A stretch of DNA of 64,000 nt, taken from contig JAYKYS010000009.1 in NCBI GenBank assembly GCA_036924285.1, forward strand, positions 23,044,001 to 23,108,000, in the 5' to 3' direction. A program made the translations under genes and the position numbers. This DNA is from Asterella californica. Its lineage: Eukaryota; Streptophyta; Marchantiopsida; Marchantiales; Aytoniaceae. The notes under the pieces are model-generated. The model ran no database searches, was not told the origin of the DNA, and saw nothing but the letters and a program-made list of their open reading frames with translations. Below, one piece after another: positions 21,384-33,289 of this stretch (positions within the stretch are counted from its first letter, which is position 1; each line of letters begins with the position of its first letter).

Positions 21384-24300
21384 ATGTTTAGATTAGGAGG
21401 AGTGGTTCGGAAGTCACAGCATCGACGGTTTCTGTACAATTCAAAGAGTTCAGCATCACCCAACTTCGCCCCGAGGTCGTATGTCAGTGCGTGTGGGTCA
21501 CAAGTGGGTGTGCAAGTCTGTCGAAAATTTAGATGGGCACCTGTTATATCGTCTCGTAACAGAGAGGGGGCAGAGGATGTAAGGATTGTGAAGACGGCTT
21601 TTGGACTGTTTGGTGGTGTGTGTCTGGCAGCTCTTAGTGTCCGAGAATGTTTTGAGGACCCTCAAGACCTTGCACTCTGCGATGCATCAGAACTGCAAAC
21701 CACATGCTCAACTGGCAACGGCAATCGGCCTGAGAGAACGCGCTTCTTGCTTGCCGGTGAGTTTCTTCTCAATTTCTATAATGACATCTGTTATGGTGTA
21801 CCCTCAGTGATTTCAAGTGTCCTTGGGCATGTTGTGCATCTGGAATCTACATCTGAACTGGTTTTAGATGATTTTGTGTGAGATGTTTCTGTTGATTAGA
21901 ACTTGTAAGGTTATGTGGCCGAAGTTAACAGCCCAGTCAGCTTGGTTCGGAGCTGGGATTGTGATTTTTATCTCACGAGTCTATTGTTTATCCATTCACT
22001 TGGATTATCGGCAGTCGATCAGGAATGGTTACCGTATCGTCGTAGAGCACACATTGTACTGGATGTAAAGAAGCTGCAGCGTGCATTCTGATTACCAGCG
22101 AGAAGCTGTAATTTCGTTATGAATGGTTTATAAGACTGATGTATCCCTTTCAAACAATGTACATTCTTTATTCTTGTTTGAGGAGCGCACACAAAAGATT
22201 GGTAGATGTTCCCTCATGCACTCTTAAAGCAAAATGGTCTGTGCCGTAAACGGGCTCGGAAACTTAAGAAAATTAGCACGGATCAGACGCCGTAAAGAGT
22301 TGACGTGTGGGGATCGTCCGTAGCGATAAACCGGACTCGCTTCTGTTCACAGATTTTACCTTTGGATAAAAAAAAGTTAGTTTGATGTGAGAGATTTGTT
22401 GAGTGATGGTGATTAAACCCTCGTGAAACACCGATTGCTCTATCGAGAATGGTTGTCAACAAGTCTACTCGTGCATCTTATCCCTACTCCAAAGGGAGAA
22501 AAATTTCCGCCCTTTTGAGGTTCATAAGACACTTTTGGGTGCCTACTCTCTTCCCGCAGATTCTTATAGGAGGGAATTCTTCTTCAAGTATGAGCGAAGA
22601 ATTAGGTTGCGAAGTCGACCTGAAAAGGTACTTTTCTCGAAAAGTTGTGCACATCTGCCTTGATCTTGCCCGTTTTTATACGTAATGGCCATGGTATGCA
22701 AAGGCCTCTTGGTTTGCGAGTTAGGTGATTAAAGTAGCATTGAGAAGAAACTGGGCACATTACAAGTCTAAGCGTTCTTTCCTGGATTCCGATTCTTCCT
22801 GTTGCTCGCAGTTTCTAGGTTCTCATTCTGAGTATAAGGTTTATCTGAAGACGAGCACCACTACTCACGCTTATGCATCAAGATTTCCAGTCTCATTTTG
22901 ATGGCAGTTAGTCTCCTGGGCGTGCAGGTCTTTCTATACTTTGCATCAGTCATCGATCTGGAGGGGCAGACACTCATGACCCCTGCTGACTTGATGCGTG
23001 CAGTGGTCCCCGTATTTCCACCTTCCGAATCCACACGCGTGAGGGAGGGTTATCTTCAAGGGGAAAGGAAACCGACAGATGATTTCGAACTACAGTGCCC
23101 GCCATCGAAGTTTTTCATGTTGTTTGATACCAGTGGCGATGGGTTAATCTCATTTTCGGAGTATGTTGAGCACACTTAATGGTCATTAGCATAATTGATG
23201 GAGTCAGTATTCGAACAGTTCCTGTTACCTATGGTTATCTTTGCGGATTTCGCATACTTCTCACCGTCACAGCCAAATCTGTAACCGGGAGCTCTGTACA
23301 AAAGTTTTAGACGTAAAATGACTCTTGTGTGGATTTCCGATGCGCAGGTATATATTTTTTGTAACTCTTCTGAGCATTCCGGAGAAGAATTTCAGCACGG
23401 CATTCAAAAATTTTGACTTGGACGGCAACGGGTATAACCATTTATAACTGAACACAGACCTGTATTGAACTGTTAAGTACTTCAGAACCTAAGAGTAGAA
23501 AAGCTTTCGCAGTTGATTTCCGGCTGCTGCTTATCAGCTGTATATGTTTAACTACAGCTGTATGCAGCTGATCACTTTGCAAGATTCCTACTTCTACTCC
23601 ACTGATCAGGAGCTGATGTTTGATTGCTTTTTGCCAGTGTTATAGATCGGGAGGAATTTAAAGTGGTAATGGGCAAGATGAGGGAAAGCACACGTCAGGG
23701 GTTGGCTCAGCGCAATGGTCTTCGCCCTGGTCTGAAGATCTCGAGATCAGTTGAAAATGGTGGCTTGGTAGATCTGTTTTTTGGGCCAGATGGTACCAAG
23801 TCGTTACGACATGACGACTTCAAAAAGTTCCTGGGGAACTTGCGTGAGGAGGTTTGTCCCACCTAATGGAAGCTTTTCCTCTTCCACTTTTCTAGCTCGA
23901 AAAGAGTATTGTCTTTGCGGGGTTAAGATGACAATCGTGTATATGTTACACCTCGAAGAGCGGTCCTCGGCAGTGCATCCGCTTGACTGCAATCCATCTC
24001 CCGGAGTGCAGATTATTCGTCTGGAGTTTACCCATTATGACATCAAGCGTCAGGGTACCATTTCTGCGCAGGACTTCGCTCTCTCCATGATTGCCGCTGC
24101 AGATTTGACGGCATTGAGTGAGTATCTAGGTCGCGCAGCCGATCTGAGCAAGGTTATCCGCTTCAAAGATGCGCGAATAACCGAAGAGGTAATTGTGCTT
24201 AAGCCTTCATCTGCATGTGTCCGAGAAGGTTTCACGTGGATTTCTGTAGCACCACTGCTACTCAGACATCAATCATGTTCTTAGTATATGGTTTCAAGTT

Positions 24301-25132
24301 GGGACGTGTTGCTCGTTTTGACGTTGTTGCACCACCGCCGAACTTGTCGTTGGTTTTCCTGACTTTCTGGTGTGCAGTATTCTTATGGAACGACTTGTGC
24401 TCTGTTTGGACTTGATCTGTCTCTCATTCGGTATTCTTTATGAGAGTCTTGCGCACAAAATTGTTGTTACTTTGCAGGAATTTCTCCAATTTGCGAATCT
24501 CCGCAAGAATCTACCCGCCCTTGCACTGGCTATTTCCAGCTATGGAGATATGTGCAAGGAAGATTTCAAGAGTGCAGCATTCAAGGTGCTGTGAGTTTCG
24601 CCTTACTTGTAGTGCAGAACCACGCCTGGATCCATATAGTGATAAATATACTTTTTATTTACCATGAATGAACACATCATGGAATGATAAATGTGTAAGA
24701 AACTGATCAGAGGGGGCAGGGTCATGGGAAGCATGAAGTAGTATGTAGCAAGAAAGAATTTGGGGAAGATGTTCTAACGATGTTTCCTACTCATGAATCT
24801 CTTTTGTCTGCAAGGGTTGCCTTCGCTTGTAACTCCATTTTCCTCAGCTTAGTTAGTAGGAATCACAGTACGCTGAATATAGTGGGGGACTTCGAGGCTC
24901 TAGCATCTTGCTGAAAACTGCTAACAATTTACGATATGCCGTGCAGGTGTGTCAGTGCCCATTGAGTGATGTGGTAGTTGACATAATCTTTCACATTTTT
25001 GAGCTAAATCAAGATGGGAGCCTTAGTTGTGACGAGTTTCTCAAAGTGATGGAGAGGCGAGAGAGCGAAATCGCACAACCGCATGCCTTCGGACTTCTTC
25101 GACTTGTGACGTCTTGGTGGGATTGCGCCTAG
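21384..25132 (+). CDS. MICU: Mitochondrial calcium uptake protein (MICU-like EF-hand protein)
   Basis: Regulator of the mitochondrial calcium uniporter; it senses calcium in the intermembrane space. Proposed exons: 21384-21756, 22560-22627, 22928-23160, 23348-23431, 23638-23851, 24012-24188, 24478-24585, 24947-25132. All introns are GT-AG and the sum is 1443 nt, giving 480 aa, close to the plant family length. Residues 1 to about 60 are basic and Ser/Arg-rich (presequence); a hydrophobic segment follows near 68-85 (AFGLFGGVCLAAL). Then YRREFFFKYERRIR, and MTPADLMRAVVPVFPPSES with EGYLQGER, which is the family core. EF-hand loops: 214-225 (canonical), 248-259 (canonical), 334-345 (degenerate) and 438-449 (Glu instead of Asp at position 1). 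The exon 7 donor is uncertain between 24586 and 24591; alignment favours 24586. Met21384 is the first in-frame Met that gives a presequence. Confidence 0.93.
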
Positions 25133-26255
25133 CTTATAAATGCAAGGTTGTATTTCTTCCCGGTTTAGCTCCGTTTATATTCGAAGAAATGAAGGGGTGT
25201 ATTTCTCTCGGTTTGCATCCATTTACATTAGAGAAAGTATTAGATGATATGCAATGATACTCTTATGTAAGGAGGAATGCATGGGAGGATGGAGAGTGCG
25301 AATAATATGGAAGGATGTAATTTATGATCAAATCGTTTTGAACTAAAGAGTTGGTCAGAAATAAAACCAGGATTTTATCATTTTTAGCGTGTTTGTAAGT
25401 CCGGGGAAGGATGGGATTGATGATTTTACAACCCGATCCCATATCCACTTGTACATTATCTTAATATATTAAAGGGTTGTTTAAATTCAAGTTGTCCTCA
25501 ACTGGCTTTTGTCTTGTGCTCGAAAACATGCTAGAAGTGTTTTAGTGAAATATGTTAAAAAAGCAATAACGATAGAATGTTCAACTATTACTTCAAGATT
25601 TATCACAATAGACCGTTTTGGGGCATCGGGCTTTGTTTCTAACTATGCTAGACAAAATATATATTTGAATTGAACTAGCCAAGGGAGTCGAGAAAAGGAA
25701 AAGGAAAAAGAAAAAAACGGTGTATGAGGGAAAAAATAGAAAGAATGGATTGGTTTTGGAGGGGGAGATGAATGCAATAAGTGCTTTTTATTTAAATTAT
25801 ACAGAACAGTATAACTTTAGAGAAATAAAATTAAAGAAATAAGTTTATTTGTTGATGTTAGGTCTTGTAATAATTAATATTGCAAAGAATTAGGAGAAAA
25901 CTCATAAGTACAAAATTTCAGTTTAACAATGATTTAGTTTATTTTTGGTTGAAAAAATTGAAGTAATAAATAAAATATATTACCTAATCACTTTCAGCTG
26001 AAAAAGGTGATTATGTAAGTTTTTCAAGATATTACATCACGAATGTAAAATTTGATATTTCGTATATATATTATATTAATTTTTTGTATTATTGTCATTA
26101 TTTTTAAATCTGAAAAAAAATTAATGCAAAGAGATTTAATTAGAACTGGATAGAAAATCAAATTTTAATCAAATGTGTATTTTTTTGAGAACAAGAAGCC
26201 GTTTTTATGGTTCTTGGAGCATGTTTGCATTTATGTGTCTTTTGATTTCTTTTGG
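25133..26255. other. Intergenic, AT-rich; MICU 3' flank
   Basis: No gene recognised. A purine run (GAAAAGGAAAAGGAAAAAGA) occurs near 25694. A possible polyadenylation signal AATAAA lies at about 25359, and the sequence turns strongly AT-rich from 25.8 kb up to the transposon end. Confidence 0.5.
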
Positions 26256-26320
26256 AACGTTTGGTACACTGATCACAGTATTTAGCCACACTAAATACTG
26301 TGATCAGTGTACCAAACGTT
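26256..26320. repeat. Perfect palindrome at the left transposon end
   Basis: Arms 26256-26285 and 26291-26320 are exact reverse complements (30 bp each) around a 5-bp loop CCACA. Each arm contains the terminal-repeat motif of the transposon, so the end is present in both orientations, head to head. Confidence 0.95.
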
Positions 26321-26678
26321 ATTTTTCAGACACCACACGGCAATTAGTGTGGGCTATACTATTTATCAATCCATACTAATTGATAGATGGTACATTTAGT
26401 GTAGGCCACATTAATTAAAGATTAACATAAATAATGTGGATCCGATTTATGTACACGGTAAAGTTATGAATAATACTTTGAACTTTATTGATTTCAATGT
26501 TGAACATCAATTGTAAACGAGAAAGTTTGACGTATGTCCACCAGAGGAATGATGTGGTTTACGAAGGAGGATCCTCTACTGCTTCAACAGCTCCTCGTGG
26601 TCCAACGGCACAACCTTCATAATGCTCTCGATATTTTTTTATAATTTCCTGCAGAACTATAAATAATTGTGATTTTTC

Positions 26679-28457
26679 TCATAATCCGTTTACATTTAAA
26701 GACAACCCGCATCGGATCATTGCCTTGCGTGTATACGTTGAGTCCTCTCGATCGCGCATCTTGTTTACTTGCCTTACTGATTCGACCGCCAACTTCAAAA
26801 ATAAAGTTTTCCTAGGGTTCTTGAGCTTTCTACTCCCTTCAGACCACAACTGACGTTTGACCATGTCTATCTTGTATGCCTCCCATGCATTAGACCATTC
26901 TTGCTTAATTTTTGAAATTACGAATGAGTCACAAGGCTGGCAAAGATGTGTTGCGTTGGCGAGAAGTTTTCGGATGACAACATTCAGGTCATTCAGAGCT
27001 GCAATAAGTTCTTCAGTCACATTATGACATCCACAGTTGTCCATGAAAATCTCCAGTTGGCCACCATGTGGATCCCTACGTATTGCTTGAGGTTCTCTGC
27101 ACCATTGAGGAAAGACTGTCCTATCATTCCATCCCTTTGGACTTGTCCGATAGCAGACTCCAACAACATCGTCAAGGCTGGCAAAGATGTGTTGCGTTGG
27201 CGAGAAGTTTTCGGATGACAACATTCAGGTCATTCAGAGCTGCAATAAGTTCTTCAGTCACATTATGACATCCACAGTTGTCCATGAAAATCTCCAGTTG
27301 GCCACCATGTGGATCCCTACGTATTGCTTGAGGTTCTCTGCACCATTGAGGAAAGACTGTCCTATCATTCCATCCCTTTGGACTTGTCCGATAGCAGACT
27401 CCAACAACATCGTCGGGAACACCACGAATGGGATAAGTACGGGTCTTATTCTGAAATATCATCATGGGTGGTTGTATGGCAGCATGTAGACCCCAGTCAC
27501 CCGCACAATCATGGTCATGCCTTCACCGCCGGAAGATACATCAGCATACTTTACGTTGTCGTCACCCTTGAACCCGAGGGTGCGCCCGTTGTCCATATTG
27601 ACGACGAAGTGGGTCTCGTCGACATTTTCTACCAGATTTTCATCCAGTTCTCCGCAACTGAAACGACGACCAACTTCACCAAGATGGAAAGCAACGAGTT
27701 TCTCCATGTGCTGTTGGTGCTCAGCACTGACAGCCAGTTTTCCAGTTTGATGTCTTAGAACAACATCAAAACGCTCCTGAAAACTCAAAAGCCATCGACT
27801 TGTCAACTTCTCCTTGATGGGGACCCCTTTATCAACACTTGAGGCATTGAACTCATCACCATCGCCAACATTGTCAATAATATCCTTAGCAAGTGAAAGT
27901 AACAATTTCGGACTAAACTTGACATGCGCTTTAGATAGCCGACGAAATTCCTCAAGGAGCAGTTTGTGTAACCATTCAACCCATAAACTTCGTTTCGGAC
28001 CTCTGCCAGCAGACGCTTTCATTTGTATCTTCTTGCGAGAGGAGCCGGTTTGATTGGAAGAAATTGAGTTATGTTCCATCCCTCCTGGTGCATCAATCAG
28101 CAGACCCGTCTGTTGTTCTTTGAACCATCTGGAAGCTTTCTGTAAATTGGTCTTTTCAAGACCTCGAAAATATTCAGGAAAGTTTTTCACGGCCTTTGAT
28201 GGAATATGAATTTCTCCAGATCGCTCTGCTTCCACCTTCATCCACGTCATGACCTTCAGTCTTTGAAACTTCGTGCATACTTGTTGTAAGCGTCGTTTCT
28301 CTGACGAGGAAAACAACGGATGTACAGCAAGTGGAGCAATTCCTTCTTCTAGAGTGAGAGCGATGCCTGTGATTTCAAACGCTTCCGATACTTGACTAGA
28401 AGACATCGCATGACGATGGAAGGCTTCAATGATCGGAGACGCGGAGTGATTCGGCAT
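26679..28457 (-). pseudogene. Pogo-like DDE transposase, broken by duplication and frameshift
   Basis: Would cut and paste the element's DNA. The start is placed at the Met at 28457 (MPNHSAS...), not at the upstream Met at 28574, because the first 39 residues of the longer frame look non-conserved. A CENP-B-like DNA-binding region spans roughly residues 150-240 (a region with SRWLLSFQERF). The catalytic core shows VDETHFVVNMDNGRTLGF (first Asp), then EIFMDNCGCHN (second Asp) and CQPCDSFVISKIKQEW (third Asp), followed by the conserved end with SVRQVNKMRD and ARKAMIRCGLS-like residues. One single-base frameshift lies near 27485, and an exact 241-bp tandem duplication (26932-27413) repeats the second-Asp region and shifts the frame again. 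It is not functional. Confidence 0.88.
26932..27413. repeat. Exact 241-bp tandem duplication in the transposase
   Basis: Unit 1 is 26932-27172 and unit 2 is 27173-27413; every base I compared is the same. The unit begins CAAGGCTGGCAAAGATG and ends CAACAACATCGT. It covers the catalytic second-Asp block. 241 is not a multiple of three, so the frame is lost. The lack of divergence means the event is recent. Confidence 0.97.
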
Positions 28458-28571
28458 TGTTTGTCTAAGAAAGAGTGCGTGAGAGACAAACGATATGGAT
28501 AGTCGAATGGATTGTGCACCTTGTGACTGGAAACGATATTTTACTGTCAGGAGACATAATGATGCTACTCG

Positions 28572-28699
28572 CATTTACTACACCGTCGGAATTTGAAGAT
28601 AACCAGTCACTGTCTACTTTGATTCGGAGATCTTGCATTGACTACACCGCCGGAATTTGAGAACAACCAGTCACTGCATACCTTGATTCAGAGATCCCG
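28572..28699. repeat. 64-bp tandem repeat beside the right transposon end
   Basis: CATT-T/G-ACTACACCG begins at 28572 and 28636, followed in both by CGGAATTTGA, AACCAGTCACTG and TTGATTC-G/A-GAGATC. The units differ at several bases. The position is subterminal in the transposon, where repeats of this kind often bind transposase. Confidence 0.8.
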
Positions 28700-28775
28700 C
28701 ACACTAAATAGTGTGGGCCATAGTATTTAACAACCCACAATATTTACTAACCCACACTAAATATTGTGACCAGTG

Positions 28776-29890
28776 TAGCATTTGTATTTAACAGATAATA
28801 TTTATATAAAGATATACTTTTATTTGAAAATTATTTTTATGTATAATATTGTAGTATTAAAATATTATTAAAACTCACTTCTATCTGACATTGATTTATA
28901 CCTTTCGCTCTTTATGGTAAAAAAATAATGTTACTTGCATTGTTTGATCCAGTTAGAATGTCTAGCCCATCGAGAATGTTTAGTCCATCACGATGATAAA
29001 ATAATGTTATTTGTACTCTGTTCCAATCTAAATATTATAGTTTATTAATTAGATTCAGATTGTTTAGAATTTAAATCTTCTTGTCTGTTTGCTATTCATT
29101 GCGTCATCGTTAGTGTTTTTTTTTCTGATGGTTTAAGGTGTAAACATAATCATTCTTTGTATTCTTGTATTCGTTATTCTTTGTATGGCTTGATGAGGTC
29201 TTCTCGTTATTGTTATTCTTCTCTCCGGACGATCTAGGATTCTTTTATTCGTTGAGCTTAGTTCACAAGGGGCCGGCTAGAGAGTAGAGTGGAGAGAGGA
29301 GCAGAATGCGAGAGGGAGAGAAGAGAGAGAGAAAAGAGTGTGTTTTGATGTAATGGAGTGTTGGGATGGGTTATTGAAATTTCTTTTACATTTTTATTTT
29401 TATTTTTATTTTTATTTTTAGAATTGATATATTTTGTGAAGAAATATTAAATAAATTTAGTATATTTTTATCTTTACATATCAAAGTTTTTTTTAGATGT
29501 TCCTATTACGAAATTAATTGGATATTGTCTCTTTTTTAACTATGGATATTGTTTCTTTCGTGATATCGAGATCGATTCGAGACACATTATGTCCGGTTTG
29601 TAATCAATTATTTATCTCGTAATGAGTAAAATCTCATATGAAAAAGATGCACAAGAGCTATGATAAGACCACATGAGATGTGTAAATTAGTCGAGAACGA
29701 AGATCTACACGTGTAGAGATTATGACACCGTTAGCTTTTCTTCTTGGAGTTCTTCTTGAATTGTGGAAGTGGTTGAGAGTCCCCTGACACCATTTTGAGA
29801 TTATTCGATACGAGTTTTTTTTGTCCCTGTTTGTTTCATCTATTACCTCGTGCTCTTTATGACGAGTTGAGGCACGCATTTTGTTTACCT
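28776..29890. other. AT-rich stretch; includes a left-flank copy of the LINE minisatellite
   Basis: No gene. 29085-29250 contains GCTATTCATTGCGTC, TGATGGTTTAAGG and GGCTTGATGAGGTCTTC, words typical of the minisatellite found at 32640-33235 to the right of the reverse transcriptase. A (TTTTA)n run lies near 29393-29425, and a GA-rich patch near 29280-29340. Confidence 0.55.
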
Positions 29891-29949
29891 CTCGACATCA
29901 AAGACAAGGTAACGTGGTTACTATTCCCTCTTTTTCCTTGTTGGTGTTC

Positions 29950-32606
29950 ATTATACTCAAGGTCTTGATATCGAGAGATGACGACTCGTCTTTAGAAATT
30001 CCGTGCAAGTGATTGGGCGGTCTTACAAGAAGAATCAATATATGCGATACGAGATAGGAGTGAGTCTGTCTCTACACGTGATGTCTCATCTTCTGTCCGC
30101 ATACAACGTTGTAGGATGTTGGGTCAGGTTAAAGAGTATAGTAAAACTGCTAGAACATTACATCTTTTGTTGTCGGTGGCATGTCTTATTGAAGAGACGA
30201 TCGTCTCGTTTCGTTTTCTTCACTTTCCACCGAGTGGTCATCCACCATCTGAGGTTCAAGATCAACTTGAGGAGCCATTATGTCTCGATAGATTCTTGCT
30301 ACTCAGAGCTTGTGTACAACTCCACGTTTATCTTTTGGAGGTGTGTCTAGGATGATCTACGAGCACTTACGAGATTATTTTCAGACAGACGACTTCTCTG
30401 GCAATTTCATGGAGCTTTTTCAAGTAGTGGCAATAGTAGCTCAAGGACATATTCCTCAGTCTATAGTGTAAGTATTGGAGACAACTAGACTTTTGATCAT
30501 GACGAAGGATGGTGGAGAGATTCGATCGATAGCCATTGTTGAGATTTTTTTACAATTTATTAGTCGTATCATTGTCTTTCAGCTTCGAGATATTTTCAAG
30601 ATCATTTTTGTCCAAGTCAGTTAGGAATTGTGACGCTTGGAGGTTGTGAGTCTGTGTTTTTTGACATTATAGTTCTCTTGGACATCCATCTTGATTGGGT
30701 TGTCTTACAACTAGATGTGGAAAATAATTTTAATAGCATTTCTCGCGCTTCTATTTTTAAGGAGCTCATGGATAGCGGTGGATCTCTGACGAGCCTCATT
30801 CTCTTCGAGCAATCTTCCTTCTTTCTTTATTACCAGCACGGTCTTGCGATAGAGAGGGTTATAGTCATCAACTCCACTGCATGTACTCGTCAGAGGGATC
30901 TTTTGGGTGGATCTTTCTTTGCTTTAGTTCACTATATAGCTCTCTTGGCCACCGCCTTGGCTACTCCAGGTTGTATTTTTTCATCTCTAGTTGATGATAT
31001 GCATATCGTAAGTCTGACGGACCAAGTCTATGTTGCCTTTGATCACCTCGTTTCTCAATTAGCCTTGGTAGGGCTGAGAGTGAAAGTGTCAAAGTGCAAG
31101 GTTTGGTCTCCCATAGGTATATCGTCGAACCTCCAATTCCCAAAAAGATTTGTTACACCTAGAGATGGTTACGCATCCTCTCTGTATCGATGGGTACAGA
31201 AGACGTTTTGCATATCAAAGATCTCTTTATGTTAGAGGATCCACATGTTGTCTTTGGTATCTTTTTCTCTTTCATTGCACGTCGTCTTTGTTACTTACTC
31301 CGCACAATACCTCCATCTCTTATCTTCATCTCGTGCAAAAGAGACTTTGATAAGAGGATCACGAGGATTTTTGATGACATCATGATTTAAAACTGGAAAT
31401 TTTCGACTTTGTGACAGGACCTCGCGCATGTAAGCAGACATCTTTGTCGATATCATGTGGCTGGATCTATTTATTATCCATGGAGGAGACTGCTCCGACA
31501 ACTTTTTTGGGTAGTTGGGTCCTCTCAACACGTAGACTCTGTTGTTGTTTCTACGGGGTAGATTTATTCTAGAGAGCTATGTGACAGAGGTGGAAGATGG
31601 TTCTTACCCACTACATATGTGGCTTCGTGAGACAAGAGATAGTTTGACTCTTGAGACATGTGAGGCACACCATCGATTCTATACCCTAGCTATCGATGGA
31701 TCTCGTGGACTAAAGTCTTCTTTGACGAGACACCACTTCCAGCATGTTCTCCATGCGCTCTTAGTGGATCCTTCCATTTCACAGGATACTAGAGCTCGAC
31801 TCCGCTCTTGTTTGGACAAGGACGTAAGTTCTTGACTCATAGCTCGACTTTGCATTAGAGCGTTTCGACTTGCACCGACATCTTCTCTACAGCGATGAGG
31901 TTTTGCCTAGGCTTGGTTCAGCCTGTTGCTTCAGCATTGTCTACTTACGGGTGCGGTGTCTTGCTCAACATCTCAGATCAACACTTTGCTTGTTGTCCTC
32001 ATAATGAAGAACGGATAGCTACCCACGATACCATCAGGGACGTCGTGTTTACCTAAGCACGGGAGAGCGATTACATGACGTGGAGAGAGCTTTGGTATGT
32101 TCTTCATACGGGAGGATCAGTGAGAGCTGACCTGTACATGAGAGAGAAGATCAGATCTCAATGACAAATGTGGTTGTCATGGATCCGACACGAGACTCAG
32201 TGGCAACACAAGTGATCACTCATCTCTCAAGATGAGCTGCAGGCGTGACGTAGCAGCGAAGGTGACTAAATATATGGATATGCAGGTGAGACATCGCTTT
32301 ATCCCTTTAGCCTTGGAGATATATAGATCGGAAACTTTGGAGTTCGACGTCGTCTTTCGAGATTATGTCAGAACCTATCATGAGAGACGTCAAGGGTACC
32401 ACTTTCTCTTTCTTTTTGCACTATGTTTTTTAGACAGCAAGTTTCTATTGCTCTACAGAGCTTTAGCATGCGCGGTCCACAAGAGAGTAATTGTAGTAGG
32501 CGATGTTACTTCATGTGCACCTGTTGTATACAGGAGTTTTGACTTTCTCGTGTGTGACATTATAGAGACGATAGACGACCTTAGAGCTACTGATAGCGGG
32601 GCTTAG
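29950..32606 (+). pseudogene. Non-LTR reverse transcriptase remnant
   Basis: Decayed polyprotein of a non-LTR retroelement family I associate with bryophytes, lycophytes and ferns. An N-terminal part lies at about 30060-30350. The RT core is spread over frames at 30370-31190. It contains GGCESVFFDI, DWVVLQLDVENNFNSISRAS, the RQRDLLGGSFFALVHY motif, SSLVDDMHIV (the catalytic FADD/YADD box read as LVDD) and SQLALVGLRVKVSKCKVWSP. A following part includes RRLCYLLRTIPPS (about 31280-31320). C-terminal domains continue at 31542-31835 and 32232-32606, the last ending at a stop at 32604. Stops and shifts in every segment show it is inactive. The symmetry of flanking minisatellite suggests a link between tail repeats and insertion. 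Confidence 0.85.
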
Positions 32607-32639
32607 CCCCGATGTTCTTCCCTTCGGGGTGTTAGTTGC

Positions 32640-33240
32640 TCAGTCCTTCGGGTCCTTCTTTCTCTTGTAAAGCTTGATGAGGTCTTTCCATCTGTTTGCT
32701 ATTCATTGTGTCGCATGTTTCCGATGGTTTAGGATTTAGAACCAACTACTGTTATCCTTCCCTTCAGATGGTTTAAGATCTAGAAGTATGTTACTATTAT
32801 CCTTCCCTTCGGATGGTTTAGGATTTAGAAGTTCTTCCCATCCGTTGGCTATTCATTCTCTTCTCATCCATTGGCTATTCACTATGTTGCGTGTCACTGT
32901 TATCCTTCCCTTTGGATGGTTTAGGATTTAGAAACATCTTGATGAGATCTTTTCATCAGTTGGTTATTCATTGCGTCGCGTGTATTGTTATCCTTCCCTT
33001 CTGATAGTTTATATTCTCATGCATTGATCATTCATTGCGTCGCATGTTACAGTTATCCTTCTCTTTTCATCAGTTGGCTATTCATTACATCGCGTGTTAT
33101 TGTTATTCTTCCCTTGGGATGGTTTAGGATTTAGAAGTAGCTTGATGGGTCTTTCCATCCGTTGATCATTCATTGCGGCACGTGTTACTGTTATCATTCT
33201 CTTCGGATGATTTAGGATTTAGAAGCATCACTGAGCCTTT
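32640..33240 (+). repeat. Degenerate ~80-95-bp minisatellite following the LINE remnant
   Basis: Recurring words are GCTATTCATTGCGTCGC, TTATCCTTCCCTTCGGAT, GGTTTAGGATTTAGAAG and CTTGATGAGGTCTTTCCATC. I count about seven diverged units with partial deletions. The array begins right after the last reading frame of the LINE and is related to 29085-29250 on its other side, so it may be the element's tail. Confidence 0.8.
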
Positions 33241-33285
33241 AAGGATTAAATGCTAAGTGCTTAGCATGTAATCCTTAAAGGAAGA
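33233..33285. repeat. Near-perfect inverted repeat
   Basis: CCTTTAAGGATTAAATGCTAAG and CTTAGCATGTAATCCTTAAAGG pair with one mismatch over 22 bp and a 2-bp spacer (about 33236-33281). It could form a hairpin. Nearby GGAAGAAGA-A/T-TATCGCA recurs at about 33281 and 33380. Confidence 0.8.
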
Positions 33286-33289
33286 AGAA

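Larger units (their letters stand above)
26256..28775 (-). mobile_element. Pogo-like (DDE_1) DNA transposon, inactivated
   Basis: A DNA transposon with a transposase on the minus strand (26679-28457) and related ends. The left end carries GTTTGGTACACTGATCACAG with TATTTAG; the right end, read in reverse, carries a diverged version (TACACTGGTCACAATATTTAG, about 28742-28775). Related subterminal pieces with GTGTGGGC and ATACTATTTA lie at about 26346-26365 and 28700-28730. The element ends are therefore imperfect terminal inverted repeats. I could not settle a target-site duplication. Internal duplications and a frameshift show it is dead. Confidence 0.75.

Noticed and set aside
28457..28574. 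Upstream Met extension of the transposase
   Set aside because: The extra 39 residues look non-conserved and overlap the subterminal repeat region, so the Met at 28457 is preferred.
32640..33240. CRISPR-like array (repeat units with spacers)
   Set aside because: Units are diverged and contiguous, without conserved direct repeats separated by unique spacers; the context is a plant LINE tail.
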